Source of the DNA: Mycteria americana
Lineage: Eukaryota; Chordata; Aves; Ciconiiformes; Ciconiidae
DNA length: 64,000 nucleotides
Assembly: GCF_035582795.1 (NCBI RefSeq)
Contig: NC_134367.1
Coordinates: 110,594,062 to 110,658,061 of the forward strand
Direction of reading: 5' to 3'
The position numbers and the translations under genes were made by a program. The notes beneath the pieces are model-generated. The model was not told the DNA's origin, searched no databases, and saw only the letters and a list, made by a program, of their open reading frames with translations. Shown in pieces: positions 40,292 to 52,767 of this stretch. Each line of letters starts with the position of its first letter. Position 1 is the first letter of the stretch.

Positions 40292-43200
40292 ACTGACTCC
40301 CAACAGAGACTTAACAGGTAAGTATTTCCTCTACTTGTTTTGCTCTTTGCAAAATCTTTTGTAGTTTTCCATGGTTTTGTTAAAGGACCTAGCGATGACT
40401 TCCCTGGAGCACATGGCCCCCAACTCCAGCTGATACACAATCGAAAAAATTTACACAGCAGAACTAGGAACCAGCTCCAAGTTCTGACCATACCCTGAAA
40501 GCTGGAAGCCAGTCTGCAGTTTGGTTCACTTTGAAAAGTTAACTTCCATAGATCAGCATGTGGTCACCGCTGTCTCCTGGCTTTATCTTACCAGAAGAGT
40601 TAAAAGTTGTTCTTCAATGAGCACAAAATGTGTAACTGCTGTTCAGTGAGTTGAATGCTTGAGAAATTCCCACTGTACCACACGAATTCTGGGTAAGAGT
40701 TAGTCCTGTTTATGAGGAAAATCATTAAGTGAAATTAAAAAGTGTTTAATTTAAGTGTCTTAGAAGTAATAGCACAAGCTGCAGCAATTGGAAAAAAGGT
40801 AAGCTTTACCAGTCATTGATAAATTTGCTACTGGTTACTATTGCTATAGTATTATCAGCTTTTTCAAAACCAATGTTCTTTACATTCTAGCAGATCATTA
40901 AAATCACAGTAACAAACATGCTCTGATAGCAAATGGAACTGATCAGCTGAACAGATGCATGATTACTGTAAGATTAAGTACTAAAAACTAGAAGGATCTA
41001 GTCCTTCTAGCATCTGAATAATAAAAAAAAGCACCTGAAAAACTAAGTCAGCTTTCTCACAGTTCCATGTCCAAACCAGGACAGTATTTCTTTTTGACAT
41101 TGTTTTCACTAAAGAAACAGTGTGTCAAAGCTAACCAGTGCATCTCACATAAAAACACACCGCATTCCATATAACGGAAATCCACACAACTCATCTTCCT
41201 CTTATGACATTTGTCCTCACATTTCACTGTAAAAGCATCTCACCCTACCTATGTTCAGTAGAAATGGTCTATCTGAAGAGAAGTCTGCTGACAGATTGAC
41301 TCCCTTGATCTCTGAACACTCTGCCAACTGGAAAACTTTCTGGGTACAGCAAAGACCTTTTTTCCTGCATTTGGGTAAAAACAGGGATATTAAGATTGGT
41401 AACAGTTTCGGGGGTCTTTTTGCTTGGGTTTTTTTAATACTTTTCTAGAAACTGAAACTACCAAATGTTTAGCAGTAATTCAGGGAGTTGTAGTAGCCAC
41501 CTGATAGATTCAATTCAGACTCATTCCCACTTCTATTTCGGAATACATACAATGTTGAATATCCTCTACACAAAGCTTAACACCTGCTATACATCTAACT
41601 TACAACTTCAACCTACCAACTGAAAATGGTAACTATACCCTGCCTAAAGAAGTACAAGACAACGACTGAAAACTTCAGTAATCTCCAAAACAACGCTTGC
41701 ACGGAAGTCTGGAAGAACAGCAAGCATTTTACTTTGTTTTGATGTTGTAACTTGGATGCTTGATGAGTGGAATTTACAGTTTCTGAACAGCTACCTTTCA
41801 AATTCCAGAAGCACAGCATGAAGTGCTTTCAGTGGTATTTGTTACAAAGAGACTACTAGTATCAAGTCATATTTGAGCCAGTCTATAAACGTTTTTTTGC
41901 AAATAAATTGTAAAAACACTTCAAAAGCATTAATCAGCTTAAAAACATTAATTTCTGCATACATTTTTCTACATAAGTTAAATCACATTAGGAGAACATA
42001 CTTTTTTAAATATAGCTTGAGCTAATTTTAAACATGGTTGGAAAAGTTTGGCCTACACTGATTAAAATCTATATTTAAATGAAAGGAAAATTTAACCACA
42101 GAAACTGTGCTCATTTTAGAAAAACAAGCATATCACTGCCAAAGTGCTGTCCTAAGTTTAGATTGCTGTCTGACTAAAATATTGTAATTACGAGAAACTA
42201 AAATGGATTTCTAAATGTTTCAAGATGAAACAGCCATTGGGTAATTTGCAAGATATGCAATTATCTTCTGAATTGAAACACATAATGCTAATACTTGATC
42301 TGAACAAATGCTGGCTGTAGATTGTTGCTTGTGTGGAGACTGGGGAAATCAATGTTAAAAATCAATACCAACACTAGATAAGAGTAGCCATAATGAAACC
42401 TAAGAGCAAAATTACCAAGTGATATGGAATTAATTACTTAGACATAAAGAATTTTCTTTGAGAAAAAAAGAAAGGTTTGAATCTTTTATCTACTGCTTCT
42501 GTCTCTCCAAGAGCTGATCAAGCTGAACAGAGGATTCTCAGCACTTTTATCACCGTTAAAACTGCATCAGTGGCCATACCAGGCATTTCACACAAGCTCT
42601 CACATGTAGCAAGACAGTAACATTTTTACCTTCAAACACCAGAGGGTCTTCCTTATAGATTTGAAGGGTCATACAGCATATTTTCTGTTACTTTGCAATT
42701 AACATTTATATTTTGGTGGAATCGTTACCATACCGACAATGCAAAAGTTGAAAGGAAAAGAAATATATGTAATCACACACTAACCCCAGAGCTGTATGTT
42801 CATTTCATGTATAACCATAAGAAATTCCAGTTACTTTGAACAGTAAGTTAAATCTTGATCTGTGACAACCATTACCAGTTTGATGCAACTAACAGGATTT
42901 CAGGAAATCAAAGTAACTCCATTCCTGTTTAAAAATCACGATTGTGTGTACTTGTCAGTACCTGCACTGCCTGCTATTGTTTGTCTTTGATTTAGCAAGA
43001 GAAATGAATGGCTTGGTTGTGTTTTATTTCTTGTTCTTCTATAAAAGCCTGAGTGTTTGGTTATCTTTCGACTCTTCCAACTACAACCAGCTCCATCATT
43101 TCACTGATTTGGTGAAGGAGTACAAAACAATCTATTATTCATATATAAAAGCACCCAGGAACTGTGAGCATGGGGACACAGTAGTTTACAGGAACACTTC

Positions 43201-45789
43201 CATGATTCAAACAGTAATTTTATAAAATACTAGAGCATTTTAAAGAAAAATTAATTCTCTTTCTACAAGCAATGTGTGGTGATCTATATAACTGCCTCAT
43301 ATGGACTCATCAGGCAGTCTATTCATTTAGCCTTCATGGCACCTCTGAAGCTGCCATCAAAAGAGAAGAGCAAATAGATACAGATTTCTTTCAACTGTAA
43401 GATATGCTGGATGCCTTAAAAACAACAAAACCACCATACAGTCAATGAGAAAGCACTTGAGATTAAGCAATACCTTTCAGAACCACTGGAATTAAAGCAA
43501 TACCTGCTCTGTTGATAGCTAAAATAACATAAATATCAGGTATTATACCAAAAGATGCCCCAAAAAAACCCCTCAAGAGTCATGGGAGTTTTAATATCAC
43601 AGATGCAAAGTCTTGGAAAGGCATGTTTAAAAGCAGCAAGATGAAAAAAACAGTTTTGTTTCAAGGAATCCTGGGGGGGGGGATATGACACACAAAAAAA
43701 ACCCAAAAACTAAGCCTGCTGTCAGATTAAAGGTAAATTTATTTTCTCAAACTCATGAAAGGATAGTGTGTGAACCTATCCTTTGTGCAGCAATTAATTT
43801 TCTATTGACAAGTAAAGACTCCCCCAGTTTTGTACCCCTAAGCATGTAGAGAAACCCTAATACAAACAAATCAAATGAAGTTTATTGTAGCAAAACAAGT
43901 TCACAAGTAAACTAGTTCAGCTAACACAAAAAGACTAGGAAAAAGAAGAGACATTTTGTCTACGTTTCAAGAAGTCTGCTAACATTGTTCTCTTGCATCT
44001 CACTGTGCCCTGCAGCAGTAACAATGGACTTTATAATGCAGAATTGTCTTTCAGGAGCAATTTACTTTTTGGACAGGTCAACAAGAAGTCACGTAAAACC
44101 AAACTGTGAGCCTTGCCCACACTCAGTGGGGACCTGTTGCAAGAAGTCAGCTCTCTAAAGGTTTCATTTTCCCCTCTCTTAGCTGTAAGTGCTGATCAGA
44201 CACCACACATGCAACGTAAACAAGCCAGCTCTCCTCAGTCCATAGCTAATAAAACATTAAACCGAATTATGGAACTCAATAGCACATATAAAACATGAGG
44301 AATCTTGTCTGTGTGTTCTCAGCACCACAACCTGAAGAAACAAGGGAACAAGGAAGGAACAACCTTGAACAAGACTGTAAGTGGAGAACAGGAGAATGAA
44401 ATAAGGAAAGACAGAAGGACAAAGGAAAACAAAGATTGTTCGTAAAAAATTACCAGGTAGGAGGAAAGCATAAACTGAGACAAAGACTCTGCATGTCCCA
44501 AGAAGCTGGAAGAAGTAGCCAACAAAAGGAAAAGGTGTGTTTTGGCAAAGCAGAGGTGGGAGAAGTGGGGGGCAGCAGCACACTGAAGGACAGGACAAGT
44601 GGCAGGAAAGAAAGGACATAAATTAGACTGTCCAAACAAAAATTAAGATCTAGAAACTCTACAGGGAGAAGTCTTGGACAGAATCAAATAGAAAGCCAGC
44701 AGAAGGACAAGAGGATTTGCACCTGAGGCAGTTCAGGTGATTAAGAATCTAGCCTGGCATTATTAAAAATAGCTGCTGAAGAAGTAGAGACTGCAGGAAC
44801 AGATGAAACACGTGACAGTCTGCCACTTGAGCAACTGAAGAAAAGATCTGCCTGATCAAGTAACCCTAACGCTGCTAAAACCCCGGGCGGATGTGAAGAT
44901 GACACCTCACCGTACTTCCAATTTTCTTTTCAGATTGCTTTTGTGAGAAGGGTAGAGAACTCCATGAAAGCAAAACTCATCAAGACTGAGGAGTTGGGAC
45001 ATACCAGAACCAAAGTTTCCCTGCGCAACTTCAAGTTTGATTTTTACAGTAGGATATAATCTTATTTTTCCTTCAAGATTCCTGCCTCACTGAGTACACA
45101 TGGTGGACCAGCCCCTGAAGTCTAAATAAGGCTTTGTAAGAGACTTCCCTTTTTCAGCACAGAAGCTCTTTGGCAAGAAGCGAATGGAGAAAAGACTCTG
45201 GAAAGATGGGAAAGTTCCTTCACAGACTTATACTCCCTTCACTCTTACCACATATTCCATATTCCTTGCACATGGCTGACTTTTCTTTTTTTAATACAAA
45301 TTTTTCAGAAGTTTTAAGTGTAGTCCTGATTTTCTGAATGACCAACTTGAGATTTGGTTTCTCAAGGTACAGTTTCACATTATACTTAACCCACAGCTGG
45401 TTTACATTAGTGCAGAGGGAGAAACAGCTTTCATTCATATCAGAGCAAATACTCACCAGAATAGCTTCCATCTGACAGAAAGCCATCCCCATAAAACTGT
45501 TAGATCAACTGTCCCTGCAACCATCCAACCACTAAATCCACTACAAAGAGAATAGCAGTAACCCATGGCCAGCGATGGCGAAGGAGTGAGACCACACTCT
45601 TCAGCGGCAGCCCACATACTGACCAAACTATGTATTCACACTGTCAAACTGTACCTTGATTTGCTGAGGAGCCAGATAGTACAGCTGCCACTGAAGCTTT
45701 GTGTTCAGAGCATTAGATAATACTATAAAACCTGATTACAAAGTCAACCAACTAATTTCAGATTTCTGTGTTCAATTTAAGACATACTT

Positions 45790-45930
45790 TGGCTTCCCTC
45801 CTTTTTTTATCCTAGTTTCCCCATTTGTAAAGTAAGAGAAAGGGGGGGGGAAAAGACCATCTGCTAATCTCTCTGTGTTACAGTGGAGTAAGTTTGCGTT
45901 TGAGAAACATTAAAATATTGCTGTGGTAAC
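45790..45930 (+). repeat. Probable MIR-like relic
   Basis: The run tagtttccccatttgtaaag matches the MIR core 'cagtttcc.catctgtaaaatg'. Further on, gcgtttgagaaacattaaaatattgct resembles the '.cgctttgaga...aaa...tatta' tail. A G9 run interrupts it. The match is by eye and diverged. Confidence 0.45.
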
Positions 45931-46938
45931 TACTACTGAAAAGTCCAAGGGTCCAAAAGCAGAGAGTGGGTGGTATCTTCAAAACAAGAGACAGCTACTA
46001 TGAAGTAAGTGAGATATGGCAATACTTAGCAATCAATAAGCAAAATACGCTACCCATTATGCAAACACAGTCCACTCCATCCACTAGCATAAGCAGAGAC
46101 TAAAAAAACACTCTAGTGACAACCAAGTACCGTATCACAAAGAATACACATAAGCACCACTGTGAAGCTGCGCACATAGTTTAATTCTAGTATTTATTTT
46201 TAGTGCGCAGCCTTTTGCGGCCACAGTTATGTTCTGAACAGCCTGGTTGTGAAAAGTTACATGCCTTGTTCGATACTCACCCTGCACTTCTTACACAAGA
46301 GACCATTCAGGTCAGAGTTTAGCTTTGCCAGAGGGCAAATCTAGCCGAGACAGCAGCCTACAGGCCAATACCAACAGGAGAAGTGGCAACAGACACAGTA
46401 AACAGGGAAAACCACCCAGCTACAGTTGGCAAAAACTGACTGACTTCTGTGTACGTGCAAGTCATAACAAGAGACTCTCCTTTTCCCAAAAGGACAGATA
46501 CTAAGGATGAGATTAGAACAACAAGCCTCCATTTATTCCTCTGGGTGTAGTAAAAATAGCAGCACTGAAACCAAGGTTTCGGGTAACGTACACGTTTCAC
46601 ACACACTGAACGGATCCCCAGACAAGCTCAAGCGCTCTCCTCCAGCGGCTCCTCGTCTGGCATCGCCGCGGCTCCCAGCTCTCCTACAGCGCGGCGACCA
46701 TGCCTGGGGAGAAACGGGAGGCAGGTGAGAGTCCGGCAGGCCGCATCCCGGAGAGGAAAAACCGGCAAGGCCGGGCCAGCGGCGGACACCCGGAGCCGCT
46801 GGTCAGCCCCGCCGCGCCGCGGGGGTCAGCCCGCCGCCCGCAGCGCCGCCGCCAGCACCGCGGCAGGACCCGGCAGGGCCCGGCCCGGCCCGCCGCCTGC
46901 CGCCCGCCACGGGAGCACCCGCGCCCGCCCGCCCTCAC

Positions 46939-47080
46939 CTGAGACGGGGCAGCGCCGCGGCGGGAGGAGGGAGGAGGCTCCCCGCCCCGCTCAGGGAGCC
47001 ACCGCCCCGGGGAGCGCGGCCGCGCCGCCGCCAGCGCCCAGCGTCGCCAAGGCCGCCGCCTCCGCCATGTTCCCGCTGCC
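46939..47080 (-). other. LCLAT1: Candidate LCLAT1 non-coding exon 1
   Basis: Reading leftward from the YY1-like element, the sequence ends in TCTCAG|GTGAGG, a near-ideal splice donor (last exon base 46939, GT at 46938-46937). The start near 47080 is a guess from the spacing to the ETS/CCAAT pair. If spliced to the acceptor at 5350, the intron would be about 41.6 kb. The exon would be almost wholly 5'UTR and contains the upstream ORF listed next. Confidence 0.5.
46991..47068 (-). other. Upstream ORF (25 codons) in candidate exon 1
   Basis: An ATG embedded in the YY1-like element (AACATGGCGGAGG) has G at +4. It opens a 25-codon frame, MAEAAALATLGAGGG..., closed by TGA at 46993-46991 before the donor. 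If transcription starts upstream of 47068, this uORF would precede the LCLAT1 start codon and could lower its translation. The peptide is alanine/glycine-rich and probably compositional. Transcription starting downstream of the ATG would remove it. Confidence 0.35.
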
Positions 47081-47097
47081 ACCGGCGACCTCTGACC

Positions 47098-47112
47098 CCA
47101 ATCACTTCCGGT
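47098..47112 (-). promoter_or_regulatory. CCAAT box abutting an ETS/GABP site
   Basis: CCAAT (47098-47102, plus orientation) is directly followed by CACTTCCGGT, which on the minus strand is ACCGGAAGTG, the consensus core for GABP/ELK-type ETS factors. It lies about 30-40 bases upstream, in minus-strand terms, of the YY1-like ATGGCGG, a common spacing in TATA-less promoters. Confidence 0.65.
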
Positions 47113-47520
47113 CACGGCATCAAGCCGTTGCCATGGCACCGCTCGTGGCCCCGGCCTCCCTTAAAGGGGCAGCAGCCACCCCAGCCCCTCACAGCCCCAC
47201 GCACCCCCACATCCACACCCACTCCTTACACTCGCACACGCGTGTGGGTGACAGGCCTAGGGAGCGACCAGGTGGCTGAAGGAGCCGTGGGCCCGGGAGC
47301 GGCAGGCCCTGTCCCGCACGGGGGCCCGCCACCGCCCTGGGGCTCAGCCCCGCGGCCCTCGGCCTCCTCTCCCCCAAAAGCCAGGGCCACCCTGTGGCTC
47401 CCTGGCCGGGAGCTTGGGCCCCGGCTCGCCTGAAAAGGAGGTTTCGGCCAGGCCTTTTGGGGTACGCGGAGCCATGCTGCCGCTCCCATGGGGCAGCCGG
47501 TGGGAGAGGACGGCTTCAAG

Positions 47521-48349
47521 CACTCGGGAAGAAAAAGCGCTTATCTTCACGTAGTTACTAGCTAAAAAGGGACAACGATTCATCAGCCCAACAGTGCTGT
47601 ACGAACGGGAGAACCCTACTCCTGTTAGCCGCCCATTTTGTCACAGAATAACCTGTCAAGCGTGAGAGAAGCGGAAAACGATCGTGGCATGATTTCCACT
47701 GCCACGAGGAGATGGTTTCTCTTAACTTTCTCTGAAACTGCCAATATTTTCAGCTTTTATTGCACCGTGCTTTGCTGCCACTCACTGTTGACGCGGTTGA
47801 CCTTTTTATACTCTTTCCACATGTATGTTTTTATATGGTAAACAAATCTGGTGAAACCTCCAATCCAAGAAGGAAAACTCCAGGAGGTTTTCAGTAAAGT
47901 TTTATGCTTTTGTAAAACCAAAGTGAGCCTATGCCCAGCTGACTAGAGCTGTTGGATTAGGACCAAAGCGACCTGGGCTCTCTGACCCCACAACAATTTC
48001 ACATGCGCAGGCAAACATGCCCTTCTGCAAAACTCCTACAAAGTACAAATACCAGGGCAAAACCTCATCCCGTACCCATTTAGGGATATATTGCCCCATA
48101 GCCACTCCCGCGGTGGGATCCCTCTTTTCTACTGCAGCTAGTTTTAAGGACAACATCGGTTCTTCTGAAGTGCCTACCATCATTCAGTGAGAATTCATTG
48201 CCTTGATAAGTACCTTTGCGGAGCTGAGAATCATTCATCAATTTGGTCAATACTTGAAATAAAAAAATCAGGGAATGAACCTTCTGGGCATCTCATTCTA
48301 AAAGTGATAAAAATGTTGGAAATTCCATTGTCATCCCTTTTTGAGGGAT
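47521..48349. other. Flank upstream of the CpG island; nothing recognised
   Basis: Composition falls back from the CpG island to ordinary AT-rich DNA. A CATGCGCA half-site resembling NRF1 occurs near 48003, alone. No gene is supported. Confidence 0.5.
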
Positions 48350-48625
48350 CTCGTTTGTTCATTCAGCCTGGAGAAGTAGGGGCTAAGGGGGGACTTAGCT
48401 GTTGTCTTCCACTGGTGGAAGGTTATTGAGAAAGTGGAGCCAGACTCATCTCAGAGATGCACAGCAAACAGATGAGAGGCATTGGTCCCACGTTGCAGCA
48501 AGAGAAATCCCAATTAGGTAGTAAGAAGGAATTCTTCAAAATGAGGATTGTCAAGCACTGGAACAGGCTTCCCAAAGACCTTGTGCAATCTCAAAACTGG
48601 CCTGGACAAGGTCTTAAGTACAAGT
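48350..48625 (+). mobile_element. CR1 LINE fragment, decayed
   Basis: The CR1 ORF2 C-terminal DNA pattern is visible: ttcagcctggagaag.aggggctaaggggggac, then atgaggattgtcaagcactggaacaggcttccca, then ctggcctggacaaggtctt. These are in the right order, but with deletions and stops. It lacks the usual CR1 3' terminal repeat, so it is truncated or eroded at both ends. Confidence 0.8.
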
Positions 48626-48934
48626 ACTAATAGCATCCCAAATCCTTCAGAATTACTTAGATGAAGAGATGAAGACAACTCCGTATTAGATTGCACTGCC
48701 TTTTGTGTCAGGCGGCTGTTTTTTGGGTGATTCAGCTCACCTGACTTGTGCTAACTATAAAACACGCATTTAGTCAGACTTAGTCATCAAGGTATCCCCC
48801 TCTAGGCAGCTCCAAAAAGTGACCCGTTCCATCCTAAAATGGATGTCTAAAACAGCTCAGCACCTGGGGAGCTGAAATGGCTGACTTTGGTAGCACTCTT
48901 ACTGATCAGATAGTTAAAGCTAGGTGAAATGAAT

Positions 48935-48968
48935 CCTCCTGAAAATAAGGTGCCTCCTGAAAATAAGG
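48935..48968 (+). repeat. 18-bp tandem duplication
   Basis: The unit cctcctgaaaataaggtg (48935-48952) is followed at once by a second copy (48953-48968) matching over 16 bases. It is a small slippage duplication in non-coding DNA. Confidence 0.85.
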
Positions 48969-49499
48969 ACAAGAGGAAGGCAAACTGCAGAATTTTAAGT
49001 AGCTAAGCGCAAGACCTTGGCATGAAAGAAATAACATAGGCAGAATGGCTCCAAGGGGAACATATGTCTTAGTCTGTCAGTCACTGACTCGTGGCCAGGC
49101 TCCTGGGCAGCCTCAAAAGTTTGAACAGGAACAGGGCATCTGCAGTGATGGCATCTGCAGTAGGCCTCCTGGTACAGCCCTGGAACGCGAAATGGAAAGC
49201 TGTCCCCGAATTATTATACTGCTGTTGTATAGGAAGGTGAGAGAGGTGAAACTGCAGTCATATCTACATGTGGGTTTTGGTATTTGTAATGCAGGGAATT
49301 CATGGCTCTTTTCATTAGTTTGATAAACTGATAATGGGCAAAAACGCATATGGCTAATTGTCTCTCAGGTCGAAGCTCTCTGTGTGGAAGAAATCCGTGC
49401 TAAAATGGGTTAATAAAATCTTGAAGATTTTGTAGCTAATTAAGGAGCTTTGGCACTCTAGCGTGTATCTCAGCACCAAAATGTGGGCCAGAATCTTAC

Positions 49500-49660
49500 T
49501 GCAGCCCACTCTCTGCCTCTTCCAGAGTGACCCTGGACAAATCACTCTCCCTATCAGTGTAGCAGGAATAATGACACTTTCTTCTTGCTGAGAGTGCTGT
49601 CAGGAGATAGTAATCAAAGTTCGTAATTTGATTAGAAAATGTGAAACACTATACAGCTCT
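49500..49660 (+). repeat. MIR-like relic
   Basis: The sequence gagtgaccctggacaaatcac is a close match to the MIR phrase 'agtgaccttgggcaagtcac'. It is followed by a diverged 'taatgacac...gaaaatgtgaaac' tail in the expected order. The central 'cctcatctgtaaaatg' part is degraded. Confidence 0.55.
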
Positions 49661-52600
49661 CCTTCTTACAATGCCAACACCTGGCTATACAAACTTCCAT
49701 TTAAGGTATTTTACTTATAACTGTGGAGAAAACAATTTGCTAAGACAGATAATAATGAGTAATTGTGTTCCTGTTTTCCTTAAGGATCCCAACACAATTT
49801 TGTACTGTTTGTAGAGAGATCGGTTTGTCTATCATGTTGACATGCAGCCGACTGAAGAAGAACATGACATCTTTGCAACCATTCACTGTGGCACTCTATT
49901 AGAAAATACAAAGGAGAATTGAATTTTCAGTTGCAGCTACACAGGCAAGTAGATAAGCACCTTGTGCTTTACAACCATATACTTAATGCTGAACTTGCGT
50001 GAGGTGAGTGAGTGTAACCGTTTTGTTAGAAAGCAAGAAGTCTGCTCAAGAAAAATACAGGCATTCATAATGCCTCTACGGTTTTTGTGAAAGTGGAAAG
50101 TACAATTTCTACAGCCAAAGACAACAGTGAGGGGAAGAAAAGAATGTTCAGTATTCAGCAAAAAGGAAGAATCCGGCTGACTGGAAATGTATGTGCATTT
50201 CAGAAGGCTTTGTTAAAATAATATTAAGGTACTGGCTTTACCTCCACAAAAATAATGCCATTTGAAGCTGAAGTCAAGCTTTCAACATGTTTGAAATAAA
50301 ACAATATAGATTTAATTTAGCCACAAAACAATTCCTGTGGGGAGAGCTGGAAGCAGCAAGGCCTGATTGCCAACAAACTTGCTCCCTCTATCCCTCAGCC
50401 CACCTCCATCCCCACCGCCTCCTCCCCACACCACGGCCGACAGCCCCGCAAAGCAAGAAGCAGTAGGTGCGGGTTGGCCAGTGAGTACCAGCTGCCAAGA
50501 GAAACAATAATGTTTGCTCAGTGGGGGCATGGATTTAGTTCTCACTCCTCTGGCGTGCTGTCTGTATTAACAGATCTTGTAGGAACATGATTGTTTCTGA
50601 AACTACTGCCCTTCCATCAAATTTGAGTTAAATTCGTCAAAAAGGTTCAAAAGCTATTGGAGGGGGACTTGCAGCCAGACTGAAAGCCAGCGTGGCCACA
50701 TAAGCAATATTCTTGTGGAAAAAACAGGCTGAAAAAATAAAGTTGACTACAGTGAGGGGGAAAAAAATCAATGAAAACCTTTTTGGAAGGGGGCGAACTT
50801 AAAAATGATTCAGACTTTCTAGCTGTGCTAGCACCTGAGAAATAGAAAGTGAAAAGAGGAAATGAGATGAGCTACCATCCCTCCACAGGCAGGACTTGGA
50901 AATGTATGGAATGAAGAATTTAAGATGTTGATAGTAACCCAGGAAAAGGGAATTTTTTGGCTATAGCTGGGGTAGGCTTTACAAAATGTTTTTAGTGATA
51001 TGATTTGCAGTGGGACATTTCCATCCATCCTGTGTTGGCATAGCTCACCTGGATGACAAGTGACATCATGGAGCTCATAACAAGCCGCTAAGAGAGGGGT
51101 GACAGAGAGGAGGGGAAAGCATTGGAAACCAGTGTCACTAACAACAGCAGTATGCCTAAAACATTATGGTTTTTTAATCACTATTGCTTAGTTCTGTGTT
51201 TTACTCATAGATTATGTCCCCTTGGGGCCTATATCTGAGCTGAGGGAAATGATAGACCATGTGGCACTCAAAAGGAAAGAAAAGATAAGCAATATGGAAA
51301 ATATCTTTAAGCAGCCAGTCACGCCTCCCTAGAACTGCCAAAAAACAGCAGAAAGAAAACTCATGTTCTCCTGTTCCTTGCAAAAGCCTCAGTCACTTGA
51401 ATGAGGAGACTCTCTAGGAGCTCTTGTTGCTAAGTGGCCTGGGCTGTGCTTGCATCAAAAGGTTTTCAAATTGTGACCCACAAGCTACTTATGGGTCTGC
51501 CGAGAGCCTGCTGTTCACATGGCTATTTCCACCTCCTAAATCACATCAGAACGTGTTAAATGCTTTCTTAATGGTCCAATGCCATGTAAACAAGTGCAGA
51601 ATTAGCCCCAGAGATATTATAAAATGGTAAATTGAAGGAGTGGGAAGAAGAGGAAGAGGAAAGGATTGTGTGACGGAAAGGGAAAGATGAGAAGGGATCA
51701 TAAACGCAAGAGGTGGGAGGTCATGAGATGCTCTCCCTGAAGACCTCCGCCCCAGAGAGCAGTGCAGATACCATCATCAGGGCCTCTACTGTGTTTCCTC
51801 CTAAAACTCTTTAGGATGGCTCTGCCCTGATCCCCGTGCTCTGCCCTAAGACTCCTCATAGAGCTCATTTGCCAAAACTGCAGTACTCCATATCCACCTG
51901 GATTTTTCCTCTCTCTTGGGTTTTCTAAGCAAATTTCACTGCCTGTAAGAAGAGCTAAGTTACTTGATGTCTGGATCATTCACCTTCTCGCCTTCATTCT
52001 CCTACTTTTCTGGAGGGTTTGAGATAAGGATATGACAAGCCCACATAAAGATTTTCACCTCTCCATCTGCTTGCAAAGGAAACCAGATATCCGAGCCCAC
52101 ATACCCTCTTAGGTGTGGAAATTTGCTAACTGTTCATAACATGCCTAAGCCGCACTTGTTAAATTTTTTCAGAAACAGCAGAAGTAGAGAAGGGGCCTTG
52201 ACTCAAAGGGTATCAGCACAGCAGTGAGTAGAGATTACTGCCACCAAATCAAAACAGAGGAGGCAGTGACAGCATGGAAAGCTTGCACTGATTTAAGCTG
52301 GTATAATATTTCTGGTGCCAGAAAGGTAGGTGTATATCTCTGGAGACAGACTAAGCTCGTTCTTATGCACAGCCCCATGAACAGCAAACAATAAAGGCCA
52401 CTGTTTACTGCCCTACAAATATAGTAACTGGCACAGGTGATATAATGGATTTAGCTGATTTGGGAAACACTATGAGTTTAAATGGTTTTGCTATCAAATT
52501 CAAAAGGCATCTGCAGGTATAACCATGAAAGGCAATTCAATAAATTACTGGGGTTTTTCAACTCCCCAAAGCTAAAGAGAAGATGGATTTAATTCAGAAA

Positions 52601-52767
52601 TGTTTATTTGATTTAGTTGCTGTTTGGTTCACAGGAGACTCCCTGCAGGGGCAATAAAAACCAAGGCTGCCTTTTTTATAGTGCAAAGATTTTACACTGC
52701 AGTCCTCTCCAGTCTTTTTAAACGTGCCCCTCTCTTGTTTCAAATACTAAGAAATTCCATTCATCAT

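Larger units (their letters stand above)
37272..46599 (-). other. LCLAT1: Long LCLAT1 5' intron, right part; no gene recognised
   Basis: About 9.3 kb of AT-rich sequence between the intact-frame CR1 and the CpG island. Open frames are short and unrecognised. It includes A28 (40263-40290), G10 (43673-43682), G9 (45842-45850) and one MIR-like relic. No splice-bounded conserved exon was identified, though small untranslated exons could be missed. Confidence 0.6.
46600..47520 (-). promoter_or_regulatory. LCLAT1: CpG island, inferred LCLAT1 promoter
   Basis: About 900 bases of very GC- and CpG-rich DNA stand out sharply from AT-rich flanks. Within it are a CCAAT box (47098-47102), an ETS/GABP-type site (CACTTCCGGT, 47103-47112), a YY1-like ATGGCGG element (minus strand, around 47062-47070), GC boxes on both strands and a minus-strand donor. 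This is the architecture of a TATA-less housekeeping promoter firing leftward. It is the only strong island between the right edge and the LCLAT1 start-codon exon, which has almost no 5'UTR of its own. That the island belongs to LCLAT1 is inference from position and strand. Long open frames inside it are rich in Arg, Pro, Gly and Ala because of base composition and are not called as genes. Confidence 0.7.
48626..52767. other. Intergenic-looking stretch; only repeats recognised
   Basis: About 4.1 kb upstream of the inferred LCLAT1 promoter. It contains an 18-bp tandem duplication and a MIR-like relic, listed separately. Open frames are short and unrecognised. I looked for the neighbouring gene LBH, expected on this side by mammalian gene order, and did not find its conserved protein words in any frame supplied. 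Confidence 0.5.

Noticed and set aside
46700..46724. Plus-strand ATG (MPGEKREAG) followed by a CAG|GTGAGA donor, suggesting a plus-strand gene
   Set aside because: Such a transcript would run head-on through the inferred LCLAT1 exon 1, and no downstream plus-strand exon is recognised. The site is probably a chance match within GC-rich DNA.
46684..47279. Long overlapping open frames (151 and 184 codons) in the CpG island
   Set aside because: They are Arg/Pro/Ala/Gly-rich on both strands at once and show no known domain. High GC removes stop codons, so they are compositional.
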